Positions 16,563-24,199 of a DNA stretch of 64,000 nucleotides are shown in pieces (positions within the stretch are counted from its first letter, which is position 1; the number at the start of each line of letters is the position of its first letter). The DNA is from Palleronia pontilimi (GTDB lineage Bacteria > Pseudomonadota > Alphaproteobacteria > Rhodobacterales > Rhodobacteraceae): contig NZ_JAEKPD010000002.1 of assembly GCF_016412875.1 (NCBI RefSeq), positions 394,353 to 458,352 on the forward strand. The letters run 5' to 3'. The notes beneath the pieces are model-generated. The model worked only from the letters and a program-made list of their open reading frames with translations, searched no databases and had not been told where the DNA came from. The translations under genes and the position numbers were made by a program.

Positions 16563-17669
16563 ATGACCGATACGACCCACTATTCCGATGCGATTTCGTC
16601 GATCGAAGAAATCATCGACGACGCGCGCAACGGGCGCATGTTCATATTGGTCGACCACGAGGATCGCGAAAACGAGGGCGACCTGGTCATCCCCGCGCAG
16701 ATGGCCACGCCGGATGCGATCAACTTCATGGCGACCCACGGGCGCGGGTTGATCTGCCTGAGCCTGACCGGCGAGCGGTGCGATGCGCTGGGGCTGCAAC
16801 TGATGGCGTCGCACAATTCGTCGCGGCACGAGACCAACTTCACCATCTCGATCGAGGCGCGCGAGGGCGTCAGCACCGGCATCTCGGCCCACGACCGCGC
16901 CCGCACCGTGTCCGTGGCGATCGACAGCGCCGCGACCGGGGCCGACATCGCCACGCCCGGCCACGTCTTCCCGCTGCGCGCCCGCAAGGGTGGCGTGCTG
17001 GTGCGGGCGGGCCATACCGAGGCGGGCGTCGACATTTCGCGGCTGGCGGGCCTGAACCCGTCGAGCGTGATCTGCGAGATCATGAACGACGACGGCTCGA
17101 TGGCGCGTCTGCCCGACCTCGTGGCGTTTGCTCAGCGGCACGGGCTGAAGATCGGCACCATCAGCGACCTGATCGCCTATCGCCGTCGCAACGACAACCT
17201 GGTGCGGATGCAGGACGAGCGGACCATCACGTCCGAATTCGGCGGCGAATGGAAGATGCGGATCTACACCGACGAAACCCACGGCGCCGAGCATATCGTG
17301 CTGGTCAAGGGCGACGTGACCAGCGACGAGCCGGTGCTGGTGCGGATGCACGCGATGGACCCGATGCTGGACGTGGTGGGCACCGGCGGCAAGGGCCGCG
17401 CACGCGAATTCGGCGACGCGATGAAGCTGATCGCCGAGGAAGGCCGCGGCGTGCTGGTTCTTCTGCGTGATGTGACCATGAAGATCGCGGCCCATGACGA
17501 CGTGTCGCCCCAGACGCTGCGGCAATACGGGCTGGGCGCGCAGATCCTCAGCTCGCTGGGGTTGCACAAGCTGGTGCTGCTGACCAATTCCCCCAGACCG
17601 AAGGTCGTTGGGCTGGAAGCCTACGGACTTGAAATCACGGACACCCGCAAAATATCGGAGATCGGCTGA
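16563..17669 (+). CDS. ribB: RibB with degenerate GTP cyclohydrolase II domain (RibBX-type)
   Basis: A 368-residue two-domain protein. Residues about 10-210 are 3,4-dihydroxy-2-butanone 4-phosphate synthase, turning ribulose 5-phosphate into the four-carbon unit of riboflavin (DHEDRENEGD, THGRGLICLSL, RAGHTEAGVD). The C-terminal half is related to GTP cyclohydrolase II but lacks its three zinc cysteines: the segment HAMDPMLDVVGTGGKGRARE stands where C-x-G-D...C-x-C should be, so GTP ring opening is not expected. This matches the RibBX variant described in Proteobacteria (Brutinel and co-workers). It overlaps ribH by one base (TGATG). Confidence 0.92.
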   Translation: MTDTTHYSDAISSIEEIIDDARNGRMFILVDHEDRENEGDLVIPAQMATPDAINFMATHGRGLICLSLTGERCDALGLQLMASHNSSRHETNFTISIEAREGVSTGISAHDRARTVSVAIDSAATGADIATPGHVFPLRARKGGVLVRAGHTEAGVDISRLAGLNPSSVICEIMNDDGSMARLPDLVAFAQRHGLKIGTISDLIAYRRRNDNLVRMQDERTITSEFGGEWKMRIYTDETHGAEHIVLVKGDVTSDEPVLVRMHAMDPMLDVVGTGGKGRAREFGDAMKLIAEEGRGVLVLLRDVTMKIAAHDDVSPQTLRQYGLGAQILSSLGLHKLVLLTNSPRPKVVGLEAYGLEITDTRKISEIG

Positions 17670-18184
17670 TGTCAGGCGCATCCCACCATACCCCCGAAAT
17701 GCCATCCTTCGATAAGCCGGTAAAACTGCTGATCGTGGTGGCACCTTACTACAAGGACATCGCCGATGACCTGGTGGCCGGTGCCAAGGCGCAGATCGAA
17801 GCTGTCGGCGGCACCTGGGAGCTGGTCGAAGTGCCCGGCGCGCTGGAGGTTCCGACCGCGATCCGTATCGCGCAGCGCACCAGCAATTTCGACGGCTTCG
17901 TGGCGCTCGGCTGCGTCATCCGGGGCGAGACGACCCATTACGACACGGTCTGCAACGACAGCAGCCGCGCGCTGACGCTTCTGGGCCTCGATGGCTGCTG
18001 CATCGGCAACGGCATCCTGACGGTCGAGACCCACGAACAGGCCGTCGTGCGCGCGGGCGATCAGAATAAGGGCGGGGGGGCCGCCGCCGCCGCGCTGCAC
18101 CTCGTGGCCCTGTCGCGCAAATGGTCCGGCGCGGGCAAGGGGATCGGCTTCCGCCCCTACGGCGAAGACACGCTGCTGGCATGA
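17669..18184 (+). CDS. ribH: 6,7-dimethyl-8-ribityllumazine synthase RibH
   Basis: A 171-residue lumazine synthase, the penultimate riboflavin step, condensing the RibB product with the pyrimidine intermediate. Family motifs are VPGALEVPTAI, ALGCVIRGETTHYD and the variable GNGILTVETHEQA that binds phosphate. It follows ribB with a one-base overlap and itself overlaps nusB by 4 bases; the ribH-nusB order is widespread in bacteria. No ribD or ribE is in the window. Confidence 0.95.
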   Translation: MSGASHHTPEMPSFDKPVKLLIVVAPYYKDIADDLVAGAKAQIEAVGGTWELVEVPGALEVPTAIRIAQRTSNFDGFVALGCVIRGETTHYDTVCNDSSRALTLLGLDGCCIGNGILTVETHEQAVVRAGDQNKGGGAAAAALHLVALSRKWSGAGKGIGFRPYGEDTLLA

Positions 18185-18639
18185 GCGACAAGCGGCAAAT
18201 GAAGGCTGCGGCCCGGCTTTATGCCGTGCAGGCGCTGTTCCAGATGGAGCATTCGAGCCTTTCCATCGACCGTGTCCGGGTGGAATTCGAAGACCATCGC
18301 TTCGGCGCCATCTACGACGAAGGCGAGATGGCCGAAGCCGACGTGGACCTCTTCCGCCGGATCCTGGAAGACGCGGTGAACGAGCAGGCGAAGATCGACC
18401 AGATGACCGACCGCGCGCTGGTCGCCAAATGGCCCATCGACCGGATCGATCCGACCCTGCGCGCCACCTTCCGCGCCGCCGGGGCCGAGCTGGTGGCCAG
18501 GAAGGCGCCGCCCAAGGTGGTTATCAGCGAATATGTCGACGTGGCGAAGGCCTTCTTCCCAGAGGGACGCGAGCCGAAATTCGTGAACGCCGTCCTCGAC
18601 CACATGGCGCGCGAGGCGCGACCGGACGCCTTCGCATGA
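18181..18639 (+). CDS. nusB: Transcription antitermination factor NusB
   Basis: A 152-residue all-helical protein that binds boxA RNA with NusE (S10) in rRNA antitermination. It begins with the RNA-binding segment KAAARLYAVQALFQME and ends with the conserved VDVAKAFFPEGREPKFVNAVLD. The ATG overlaps the ribH stop (ATGA), and its own stop overlaps the next small gene in the same manner. Confidence 0.95.
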   Translation: MSDKRQMKAAARLYAVQALFQMEHSSLSIDRVRVEFEDHRFGAIYDEGEMAEADVDLFRRILEDAVNEQAKIDQMTDRALVAKWPIDRIDPTLRATFRAAGAELVARKAPPKVVISEYVDVAKAFFPEGREPKFVNAVLDHMAREARPDAFA

Positions 18640-18869
18640 GTCGCCGCAGCCGCGATCCGCTGGCGACGTTCAACGAACGCGTGAAGATGACGGCGATGTT
18701 CATCAATACCGTCGCTCTGGGCATCGTTGGCTTCGCCGTTTTGCGGCCTTTGACCGAATCTTTGGCAAATTGGTCGGCAAAAACCACGTGGTGGTTGATG
18801 GCGGGGCTGGTTTTGCACGCGTTTGCGCACTATATTCTTAGATACCTGCATAAGGAGGACGCGACATGA
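18636..18869 (+). CDS. Small two-helix membrane protein, coupled to nusB
   Basis: A 77-residue protein with a basic N-terminus (MSRRSRDP) and two hydrophobic segments, roughly residues 19-40 (AMFINTVALGIVGFAVL) and 52-69 (WWLMAGLVLHAFAHYIL), so a small inner-membrane hairpin. It starts inside the nusB stop codon and its stop overlaps the next gene. No function is recognised. Its retention in a ribH-nusB operon with tight overlaps argues that it is a real gene. Confidence 0.75.
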   Translation: MSRRSRDPLATFNERVKMTAMFINTVALGIVGFAVLRPLTESLANWSAKTTWWLMAGLVLHAFAHYILRYLHKEDAT

Positions 18870-18997
18870 CCTTCTACGAGTTCAGCCTGCCGCTTGTTTT
18901 CATCGGCCTTGCCTGGATTGGCGTGCAATATATTCGCTACGAGGAACGCAAGCTCGACCGCAAGCTGGCCGAGCAGCGCAACCATCCGTCCAAGTAG
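18866..18997 (+). CDS. 43-residue single-span membrane protein
   Basis: A very short gene with a strong AAGGAGG-like ribosome-binding site at 18852-18858 and a start inside the stop codon of the preceding gene (ATGA). It has one N-terminal hydrophobic segment (SLPLVFIGLAWIGVQYI) then a charged helix (EERKLDRKLAEQR), typical of small membrane-anchored helper proteins. Its stop directly abuts the stop of the convergent gene at 18998. Function unknown. Confidence 0.72.
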   Translation: MTFYEFSLPLVFIGLAWIGVQYIRYEERKLDRKLAEQRNHPSK

Positions 18998-19762
18998 TCA
19001 CTCGGCGACCGGCTCGATCATTCCGTAGTCCCGCAATTCGTCGGGCAGCAGGATATATATCTCGTTTGGCGGCGTCAGCAGCGCAGGCTGCATGATCCGC
19101 GGATCAATCCCCATCTCGACCAGATACTCCATCACCTGACCCTGTCCGCGCTGGATGTCTTCGACAGCCATGAAGGCGGGCTGCACGCTGCTTTGGCCGA
19201 AGTAATGCTGGTGCACGCCGACCGACGCGGCCTCGTCTATCTCGCGCGTCGCGCCACCCGCCAGAAGATAGGGGCAGGCGGACAGGCAGACGTCGCCTTC
19301 GGCCAGGGCGGTGGCGATGCCTTCGTCGCGAAGAAAACGCCCCAAGTCGAGCGCGTCCAGCACCGATCCACCCGGCGAGTGCAGATAGACGCGGCGGGGC
19401 GCGTCGGCGTCCTCAAATCGTTCCGCCAGCTTCTCGGCCACCCGCGCGCCGTCTCCGGCGGCGATCCGGCCCACCAGCCGCAGCGCATCGGATCCACCGA
19501 TGCTGACATCGCTTAGCACCAGGCGCGCGGGCATGTCGCCGGTGGGCGGGAAGGGGGCACCAGGGGCACCCGGGCCGAGGTCGCGCGGGCGATACCGGCG
19601 CGTCTGGTCGCCGGGCGCGACCGGCTGGTCGAGCCGGGGCGCCGAAGGTCCCAGCCGCAGCCCTTGCCAAGCGGGCGCGGCATCGCCAGCCACCAGCAGC
19701 ACGCCCAGCCCGATCTGCACGCCCAGGATGATCTTCAGAATCGCGCTTGGGGACAGGCTCAT
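18998..19762 (-). CDS. ClpP/crotonase-fold membrane-anchored protein (COG3904-like)
   Basis: A 254-residue protein with an N-terminal hydrophobic segment (about residues 8-27) and a domain that looks like a periplasmic ClpP-type serine hydrolase: VYLHSPGGSVLDALDLG for the oxyanion strand and GDVCLSACPYLLAGG with a candidate nucleophilic Ser between the two Cys, then HQHYFG. It has been placed in COG3904-like families from these motifs; activity is not proven. Its start overlaps the stop of the membrane protein gene at 19759 (ATGA), making a two-gene unit. Confidence 0.7.
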   Translation of the reverse strand: MSLSPSAILKIILGVQIGLGVLLVAGDAAPAWQGLRLGPSAPRLDQPVAPGDQTRRYRPRDLGPGAPGAPFPPTGDMPARLVLSDVSIGGSDALRLVGRIAAGDGARVAEKLAERFEDADAPRRVYLHSPGGSVLDALDLGRFLRDEGIATALAEGDVCLSACPYLLAGGATREIDEAASVGVHQHYFGQSSVQPAFMAVEDIQRGQGQVMEYLVEMGIDPRIMQPALLTPPNEIYILLPDELRDYGMIEPVAE

Positions 19763-21009
19763 TCCGCGGGCTCGCGCAGGGGTGTCGGCCGCGAAAGGGG
19801 CGGCTCGGGCGGAAGCTCGCCCTCGACCTCGCGCAGGGCGTGGACGGCGGCGCGCAGTTCCGCCAGGGTCAGGCTGTCTTCGATCGGCACGCGATCGCGG
19901 CTGTCGCGGATCGCTGCTTGCGTGACCGCAAGGATCAGGACGAGTACGGCGGGCAGAAGATCGATGGCGATGGCGCCCGCCCAGCTGGGCACGAAATTCC
20001 CGGCGTAACGGATCACCGCATCCGCCGCGGAAATCGGCGTGTAGGACACGTCTGTCGGCAGCGCCATCGACGCGACCGCCGCGGCCGCATCGTCCAGCGT
20101 GGCCGCGCGCTGGCCCAGAACGTCCAGCACCGAGCTGATCGTGGCCTGCTGGCCCGCCGCCGTGGTCGCATCGGTGTTGAGCGTGGGCAGCACCACCGAC
20201 GCGGCCAGGTCCTGAGCCGCGCGGCTGACCAGCGGCGCCACCGACAGCTGCCGCAACTGGGTGATCAGGCCCGCCAGGCGCACCGCTTCTTCGCTGAACT
20301 CGACGCTGCGCGCCTCGACGGGCCCCGGCTCGACCGTCAGCGCGCGCATCCGGCTGAGGATCGCGTTGCCCTCGGCGAAGCTTTGCTCGACCGCCGGTCC
20401 CTGCGCGGCGATCTGCGCCTCGAGCGATTGCAGCTCTTCGGCCTTCTGGCGCAAAACGCGGAAGACCGCGCCACGCCCGGCGATGCCGGACAGATCACCC
20501 GTCGCCTCCTGTTCGCTGAGATCCTGGAAGGATTGGCGCACGCGGGCCACGTCCCGTTCCAGCGCCTGCGCCGCGACGGCGACGGTGTGGGCGCGTTCCA
20601 GCGCCCCTTGGTAGTCCTGCACCGTGCGCGCCAGGTGCTGCTCGACAGCCGCCGACCCGGCCAGGGCAGCCGCGTTCAGCCAGGACGACATGGCGATGAT
20701 CGCCAGCGATCCCAACACCATCGCCCCGGTCAGCCCCAGCCGTGCGCGGGCCGTGCGCATGGCGGGCAGCAGGCGCAGAAGGTAGGTCCAGAAGACGAAG
20801 ATGCCGACGCTGACGGCGATGGAATAGGCCAGCGCGGCAAAGACGGACAGCGCGCCCTCGTTGTCCAGAAGCGAGCGGACGCCCAGGTAAGTGTAGATCC
20901 CCGATGCCGCCGACAGCACCCCCAGCGCGGTGCCGGACAAGGTGTCGAGCACGCCAAGATGGCCTTCCAGTTCGCGGACGTGATGGGGATTGGGGGATTG
21001 ATCCGACAT
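19759..21009 (-). CDS. Membrane protein with long coiled-coil middle
   Basis: A 416-residue protein: three hydrophobic segments in the first 130 residues (GTALGVLSAASGIYTYLGV, AYSIAVSVGIFVFWTYLL, AMVLGSLAIIAMSSWL), a helical coiled-coil-like stretch about residues 130-270 rich in Ala, Glu and Gln, and a further membrane segment near the C-terminus (LLPAVLVLILAV). ATG 21009 has GGAG upstream; a GTG at 21030 is a weaker alternative. It is the first gene of a pair with the ClpP-fold protein. I do not recognise the family; a membrane organiser or protease partner is conceivable. Confidence 0.7.
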   Translation of the reverse strand: MSDQSPNPHHVRELEGHLGVLDTLSGTALGVLSAASGIYTYLGVRSLLDNEGALSVFAALAYSIAVSVGIFVFWTYLLRLLPAMRTARARLGLTGAMVLGSLAIIAMSSWLNAAALAGSAAVEQHLARTVQDYQGALERAHTVAVAAQALERDVARVRQSFQDLSEQEATGDLSGIAGRGAVFRVLRQKAEELQSLEAQIAAQGPAVEQSFAEGNAILSRMRALTVEPGPVEARSVEFSEEAVRLAGLITQLRQLSVAPLVSRAAQDLAASVVLPTLNTDATTAAGQQATISSVLDVLGQRAATLDDAAAAVASMALPTDVSYTPISAADAVIRYAGNFVPSWAGAIAIDLLPAVLVLILAVTQAAIRDSRDRVPIEDSLTLAELRAAVHALREVEGELPPEPPLSRPTPLREPAE

Positions 21010-21334
21010 TGCCAGCGCTCCGGTTTGCACGAAGGGCGATTATGGCGACGCGAGGTGCGAAAGCCAAATCACCGCAATGTCAGAATATCGGCGGGACCAC
21101 CACGACCGTAAGGGTACGTAATTCCCGAGAACCTGTATACACAGGTGGGCGCCAGGTAGTCGAACCACGGTCCGGCCAGAGCCAGCTCCCTCGGAATTAT
21201 TTAAGGCCACCGGAATTTGACCCCGGCACGAGAAGGGCAGTACCCGCCTGTTGATGCAGATAAGCCGCCCCCCGCCGGGCGGCAAGGGGACATTTCGTCT
21301 TGATTTACGTTTACCTTATGTTCACATTTGACAG
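21010..21334. ncRNA. Possible structured RNA in divergent gap before mmcB
   Basis: The 325-base gap between two divergent genes has no protein-like frame but shows ordered inverted repeats. Bases 21119-21129 and 21190-21199 pair over 10 bp with one bulge, enclosing a perfect 6-bp hairpin at 21131-21146 (ACCTGT/ACAGGT). A second GC stem (GCCGCCC/GGGCGGC) lies near 21263-21282. Two T-loop-like words (TCGAACC, TTTGACC) occur but no complete tRNA cloverleaf could be folded. Strand and identity are undecided. Confidence 0.35.
21309..21323 (+). promoter_or_regulatory. Probable LexA box before mmcB
   Basis: The sequence GTTTACCTTATGTTC fits the alphaproteobacterial LexA half-site arrangement GTTC-N7-GTTC with one mismatch (T for C in the first half). 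It ends 11 bases before the mmcB start, a position where bound repressor would block transcription. mmcB is an SOS-controlled gene in Caulobacter, which supports the reading. Confidence 0.6.
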
Positions 21335-21804
<470 letters not shown>

Positions 21805-21808
<4 letters not shown>

Positions 21809-22005
21809 CGCGCCTTGCCGCCCATCTGTCGCGCGCGGGCGGCGGCGGCGCGGATTTCTTCGGCGATCTCATCGGCCTCTTCGGGCTCGAAATCCATCGG
21901 CACCTCGACCCCGCCATCGGCCTCGATATAAAGGCGCACCATGCCCGCATCGGTGGGCCCGATCTGCAGGTTCGCACTGGTGTCGGACGGATCGTTGATA
22001 CCCAT
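21805..22005 (-). CDS. DUF6324-like small acidic protein
   Basis: A 66-residue soluble protein, rich in Glu and Asp in its second half (DFEPEEADEIAEEIRAAA), starting MGINDPSDTSANLQIGPT. It looks like the DUF6324 proteins of Rhodobacterales; no function is known. ATG 22005 is chosen because the longer in-frame starts are not protein-like. It is convergent with mmcB (4-base overlap) and divergent from the acetyltransferase gene. Confidence 0.72.
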
Positions 22006-22066
22006 GACGTGGCCTTTCGCTGACTGCGGCTCGTGGTAACCTGGCGCAAGCGAAGGGGCAAGCGCG

Positions 22067-22558
22067 GTGAAGTTCGGCATATCGCAGATCCAGGGGTCGG
22101 ACCGCGATTGGGTGATCGACGCCCATGCGGACCATTATGCGCGGGTCGAGCGGTTCGACGGGACCTTCCCGATCGCGGTCGCGGCGGCCTTCGATGCCTG
22201 CCTGGCGGCGCCCGAAGGCATCGGCTGGATCGCGCGAACGGACGGTCGGCGCTGCGGCTCGCTGCTGTTGACGCCGCTGGGCCGCGACGCGCTGCAGATC
22301 CGGCTGTTCCTAGTGGTCGAAGACGCGCGCGGCCGGGGGCTCGGGCGCCGTCTGCTGACCACCGCCCGCGACGAAGGACGGGCGCGGGGTGCGCGTCGCC
22401 TGACCGTTGCCACCTTCGCCGAACACAGGGACGCCTGCGCGCTCTACTCCGCGTTTGGCTTCACCTTAGACAGCAGAGCGCCTGCCCGTGCGTTTGGGCG
22501 GGATCTGACGCTTCAGACCTGGTCCTATCCTCTTGCAATCGCGGAATCGGATCGTTAG
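22067..22558 (+). CDS. GNAT family N-acetyltransferase
   Basis: A 163-residue GCN5-related acetyltransferase. The acetyl-CoA-binding motif A is LFLVVEDARGRGLGRRLL (R/Q-x-x-G-x-G/A), followed by motif B ACALYSAFGFTL. The acceptor is not known. It ends about 14 bases before a histidine tRNA gene. Confidence 0.85.
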   Translation: MKFGISQIQGSDRDWVIDAHADHYARVERFDGTFPIAVAAAFDACLAAPEGIGWIARTDGRRCGSLLLTPLGRDALQIRLFLVVEDARGRGLGRRLLTTARDEGRARGARRLTVATFAEHRDACALYSAFGFTLDSRAPARAFGRDLTLQTWSYPLAIAESDR

Positions 22559-22572
22559 GAACCAGCCCGAGT

Positions 22573-22649
22573 GCCGCCGTAGCTCAGTTGGTTAGAGCGC
22601 CTGATTGTGGATCAGGAGGTCCCCCGTTCGAGCCGGGGCGGTGGTACCA
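22573..22649 (+). tRNA. tRNA-His (GTG)
   Basis: A 77-base tRNA with an encoded CCA: 7-bp acceptor GCCGCCG/CGGTGGT including G1-U72, D-arm GCTC...GAGC, anticodon stem CCTGA/TCAGG with GTG anticodon, T-arm CCCCG/CGGGG with TTCGAGC loop. The base before position 1 is T and the discriminator is A73, so there is no templated G-1. This is the atypical alphaproteobacterial histidine tRNA, matched by a divergent HisRS. Confidence 0.95.
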
Positions 22650-22715
22650 TATCCTCGACTTCGACGTTGCGCCGAGGCTGCCGAGCTCGATAGGCATATT
22701 TCCAACGGTGAAGGC

Positions 22716-23012
22716 CTAATCGGCGTCGATTCGGATGCGCTGGCGCAGCGTCGTGCCGTCGGGATCATAGATCAGGATTTCGTCGGCGTCGGTGACGACC
22801 GCCAACCAGCCCGCGCCGCGGGTGAAGGCGGTGGGCGTCGTGCCGTCGGGCAGGGTGATCCGCTCGGGCAGGGGCGGCGTGGAGCTGGGAAAGCGGGTCA
22901 CGAACAGCGTCACCAGCGTCACCAGTCCCACAAGCATGGTTGCGGTCAGCGCGATCACCAGCCATTTCAAAAGCGTTAGCGCCCCCTCGGGGGGTGGAGG
23001 AGTGTCATCCAT
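22716..23012 (-). CDS. Small membrane-anchored protein (DUF6476-like)
   Basis: A 98-residue protein with one membrane segment about residues 14-38 (LKWLVIALTATMLVGLVTL), then a periplasmic beta-rich tail (ERITLPDGTTPTAFTRGAGW ... IYDPDGTTLRQ). It resembles DUF6476 proteins of Rhodobacterales. Its start codon (23012-23010) overlaps by two bases the start codon of rluD on the opposite strand, so each gene's ribosome-binding site lies inside or at the edge of the other. Confidence 0.75.
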   Translation of the reverse strand: MDDTPPPPEGALTLLKWLVIALTATMLVGLVTLVTLFVTRFPSSTPPLPERITLPDGTTPTAFTRGAGWLAVVTDADEILIYDPDGTTLRQRIRIDAD

Positions 23013-24021
23013 GCCTGCCAGCCTTGTCACCGTGATCCTTGGCGACGATCCGCCGCCGCGCCTTGATAAGGCCTTGGCCCGCGACGTGCCAGAGGACGCG
23101 CATCTCAGCCGCTCGCGCCTTGCGAAACTGATCGAGGCTGGCGCAGTCAGCCGGGGCGGCGTCGTCCTGGACAGCCCGAAGGTCAAGGTGGCCGCGGGCG
23201 ACACGCTTGTCGTCGAAGTGCCGCAGGAAGCCGACAGCCACATGGCGCCCGAACCGATGGGGCTGGCGATCGTGTACGAGGACGACGATCTTGCCGTGGT
23301 CGATAAGCCAGCGGGACTGGTCGTCCACCCCGCACCCGGCACACCGTCCGGCACGCTGGTGAACGGCCTGCTGGCACATTTCGGCGACGATCTGTCTGGT
23401 GTGGGCGGCGCGAAGCGACCCGGCATCGTCCACCGCATCGACAAGGACACCAGCGGCCTGCTGGTCGTGGCGAAGTCCGACCGGGCGCACCACGGACTGG
23501 CCGCGCAATTCGCCACCCACAGCGTCGAGCGTCAGTACCTGGCAATCTGCCACGGGGTGCCCGACCCGGCCGATCCGCGGCTGCGCGGCACGCCCGGCAT
23601 CAGCGTCGAGCCTGGCGGGACCGTCAAGATCACCACCGGACTTGCGCGCCACCGCACCGACCGCCAGCGCCAGGCGGTGACGTTCCAGGGCGGCCGTCAC
23701 GCGATCACCCGCATCCAGGTTCAACGCGTCCTTGGCGAGGCGGCGGCGCTTGTGTCGTGTCGTCTCGAGACCGGTCGCACGCATCAGATTCGCGTTCACA
23801 TGCGTCACGCAGGCCATGGGTTGATCGGCGATCCGGTCTACGGCGGCGGGCGCAAGATATCTCCGAAGCTGCCCGGTGCGCAGCTGGCGATGGATTTCCC
23901 CCGACAGGCGCTGCACGCCGCGACTTTGGGCTTCCTGCATCCGGCCTCGGGCGAGAAAATGAAATTTTCCAGCGATTTGCCGAGCGATCTTGCAGCGCTC
24001 GTCGCCGCGCTGTCGGGCTGA
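23011..24021 (+). CDS. rluD: Ribosomal large subunit pseudouridine synthase, RluD-type
   Basis: A 336-residue RluA-family synthase with an N-terminal S4 RNA-binding domain (residues about 16-76) and catalytic motif HRIDKDTSGLLV with Asp144; later motifs are ETGRTHQIRVHM and HAATLGFLHP. RluD modifies helix 69 of 23S rRNA. ATG 23011 is preceded by GGAGGAG at 22996-23002. Much longer in-frame extension upstream is antisense to the DUF6476-like gene and is rejected. Confidence 0.9.
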   Translation: MPASLVTVILGDDPPPRLDKALARDVPEDAHLSRSRLAKLIEAGAVSRGGVVLDSPKVKVAAGDTLVVEVPQEADSHMAPEPMGLAIVYEDDDLAVVDKPAGLVVHPAPGTPSGTLVNGLLAHFGDDLSGVGGAKRPGIVHRIDKDTSGLLVVAKSDRAHHGLAAQFATHSVERQYLAICHGVPDPADPRLRGTPGISVEPGGTVKITTGLARHRTDRQRQAVTFQGGRHAITRIQVQRVLGEAAALVSCRLETGRTHQIRVHMRHAGHGLIGDPVYGGGRKISPKLPGAQLAMDFPRQALHAATLGFLHPASGEKMKFSSDLPSDLAALVAALSG

Positions 24022-24125
24022 AACACATCGCACGATGCCGCGAGACATGGAAAGTTGACTGGACCCGTGCCCGGGCGCGGGCGTTTGTTGGATGAATGAA
24101 GGGGCGACAGGTTCGCGCTTTACCC

Positions 24126-24156
24126 CTTGAACTAAACCGATCGGTTTACCATTTAT
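24126..24156 (+). promoter_or_regulatory. Probable rpoH promoter with embedded palindrome
   Basis: CTTGAA (24126-24131) and CCATTT (24149-24154) are spaced like a heat-shock-type promoter, about 45 bases before the rpoH start. Between them lies a perfect 16-bp palindrome, TAAACCGATCGGTTTA (24133-24148). A repressor bound there would block RNA polymerase. Such AT-ended, GATC-centred palindromes are common for TetR-type regulators, but which regulator is involved is unknown. Confidence 0.5.
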
Positions 24157-24199
24157 TTAACAACAGGGCGCATAGCGCCTGCAGGAGGGACCAGAGGAC

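Noticed and set aside
21140..21240. tRNA gene suggested by TCGAACC and TTTGACC words
   Set aside because: No matching acceptor and anticodon stems on either strand.
22792..23010. N-terminal extension of RluD
   Set aside because: It is antisense to the small membrane protein gene and not S4-like; a good ribosome-binding site supports ATG 23011.
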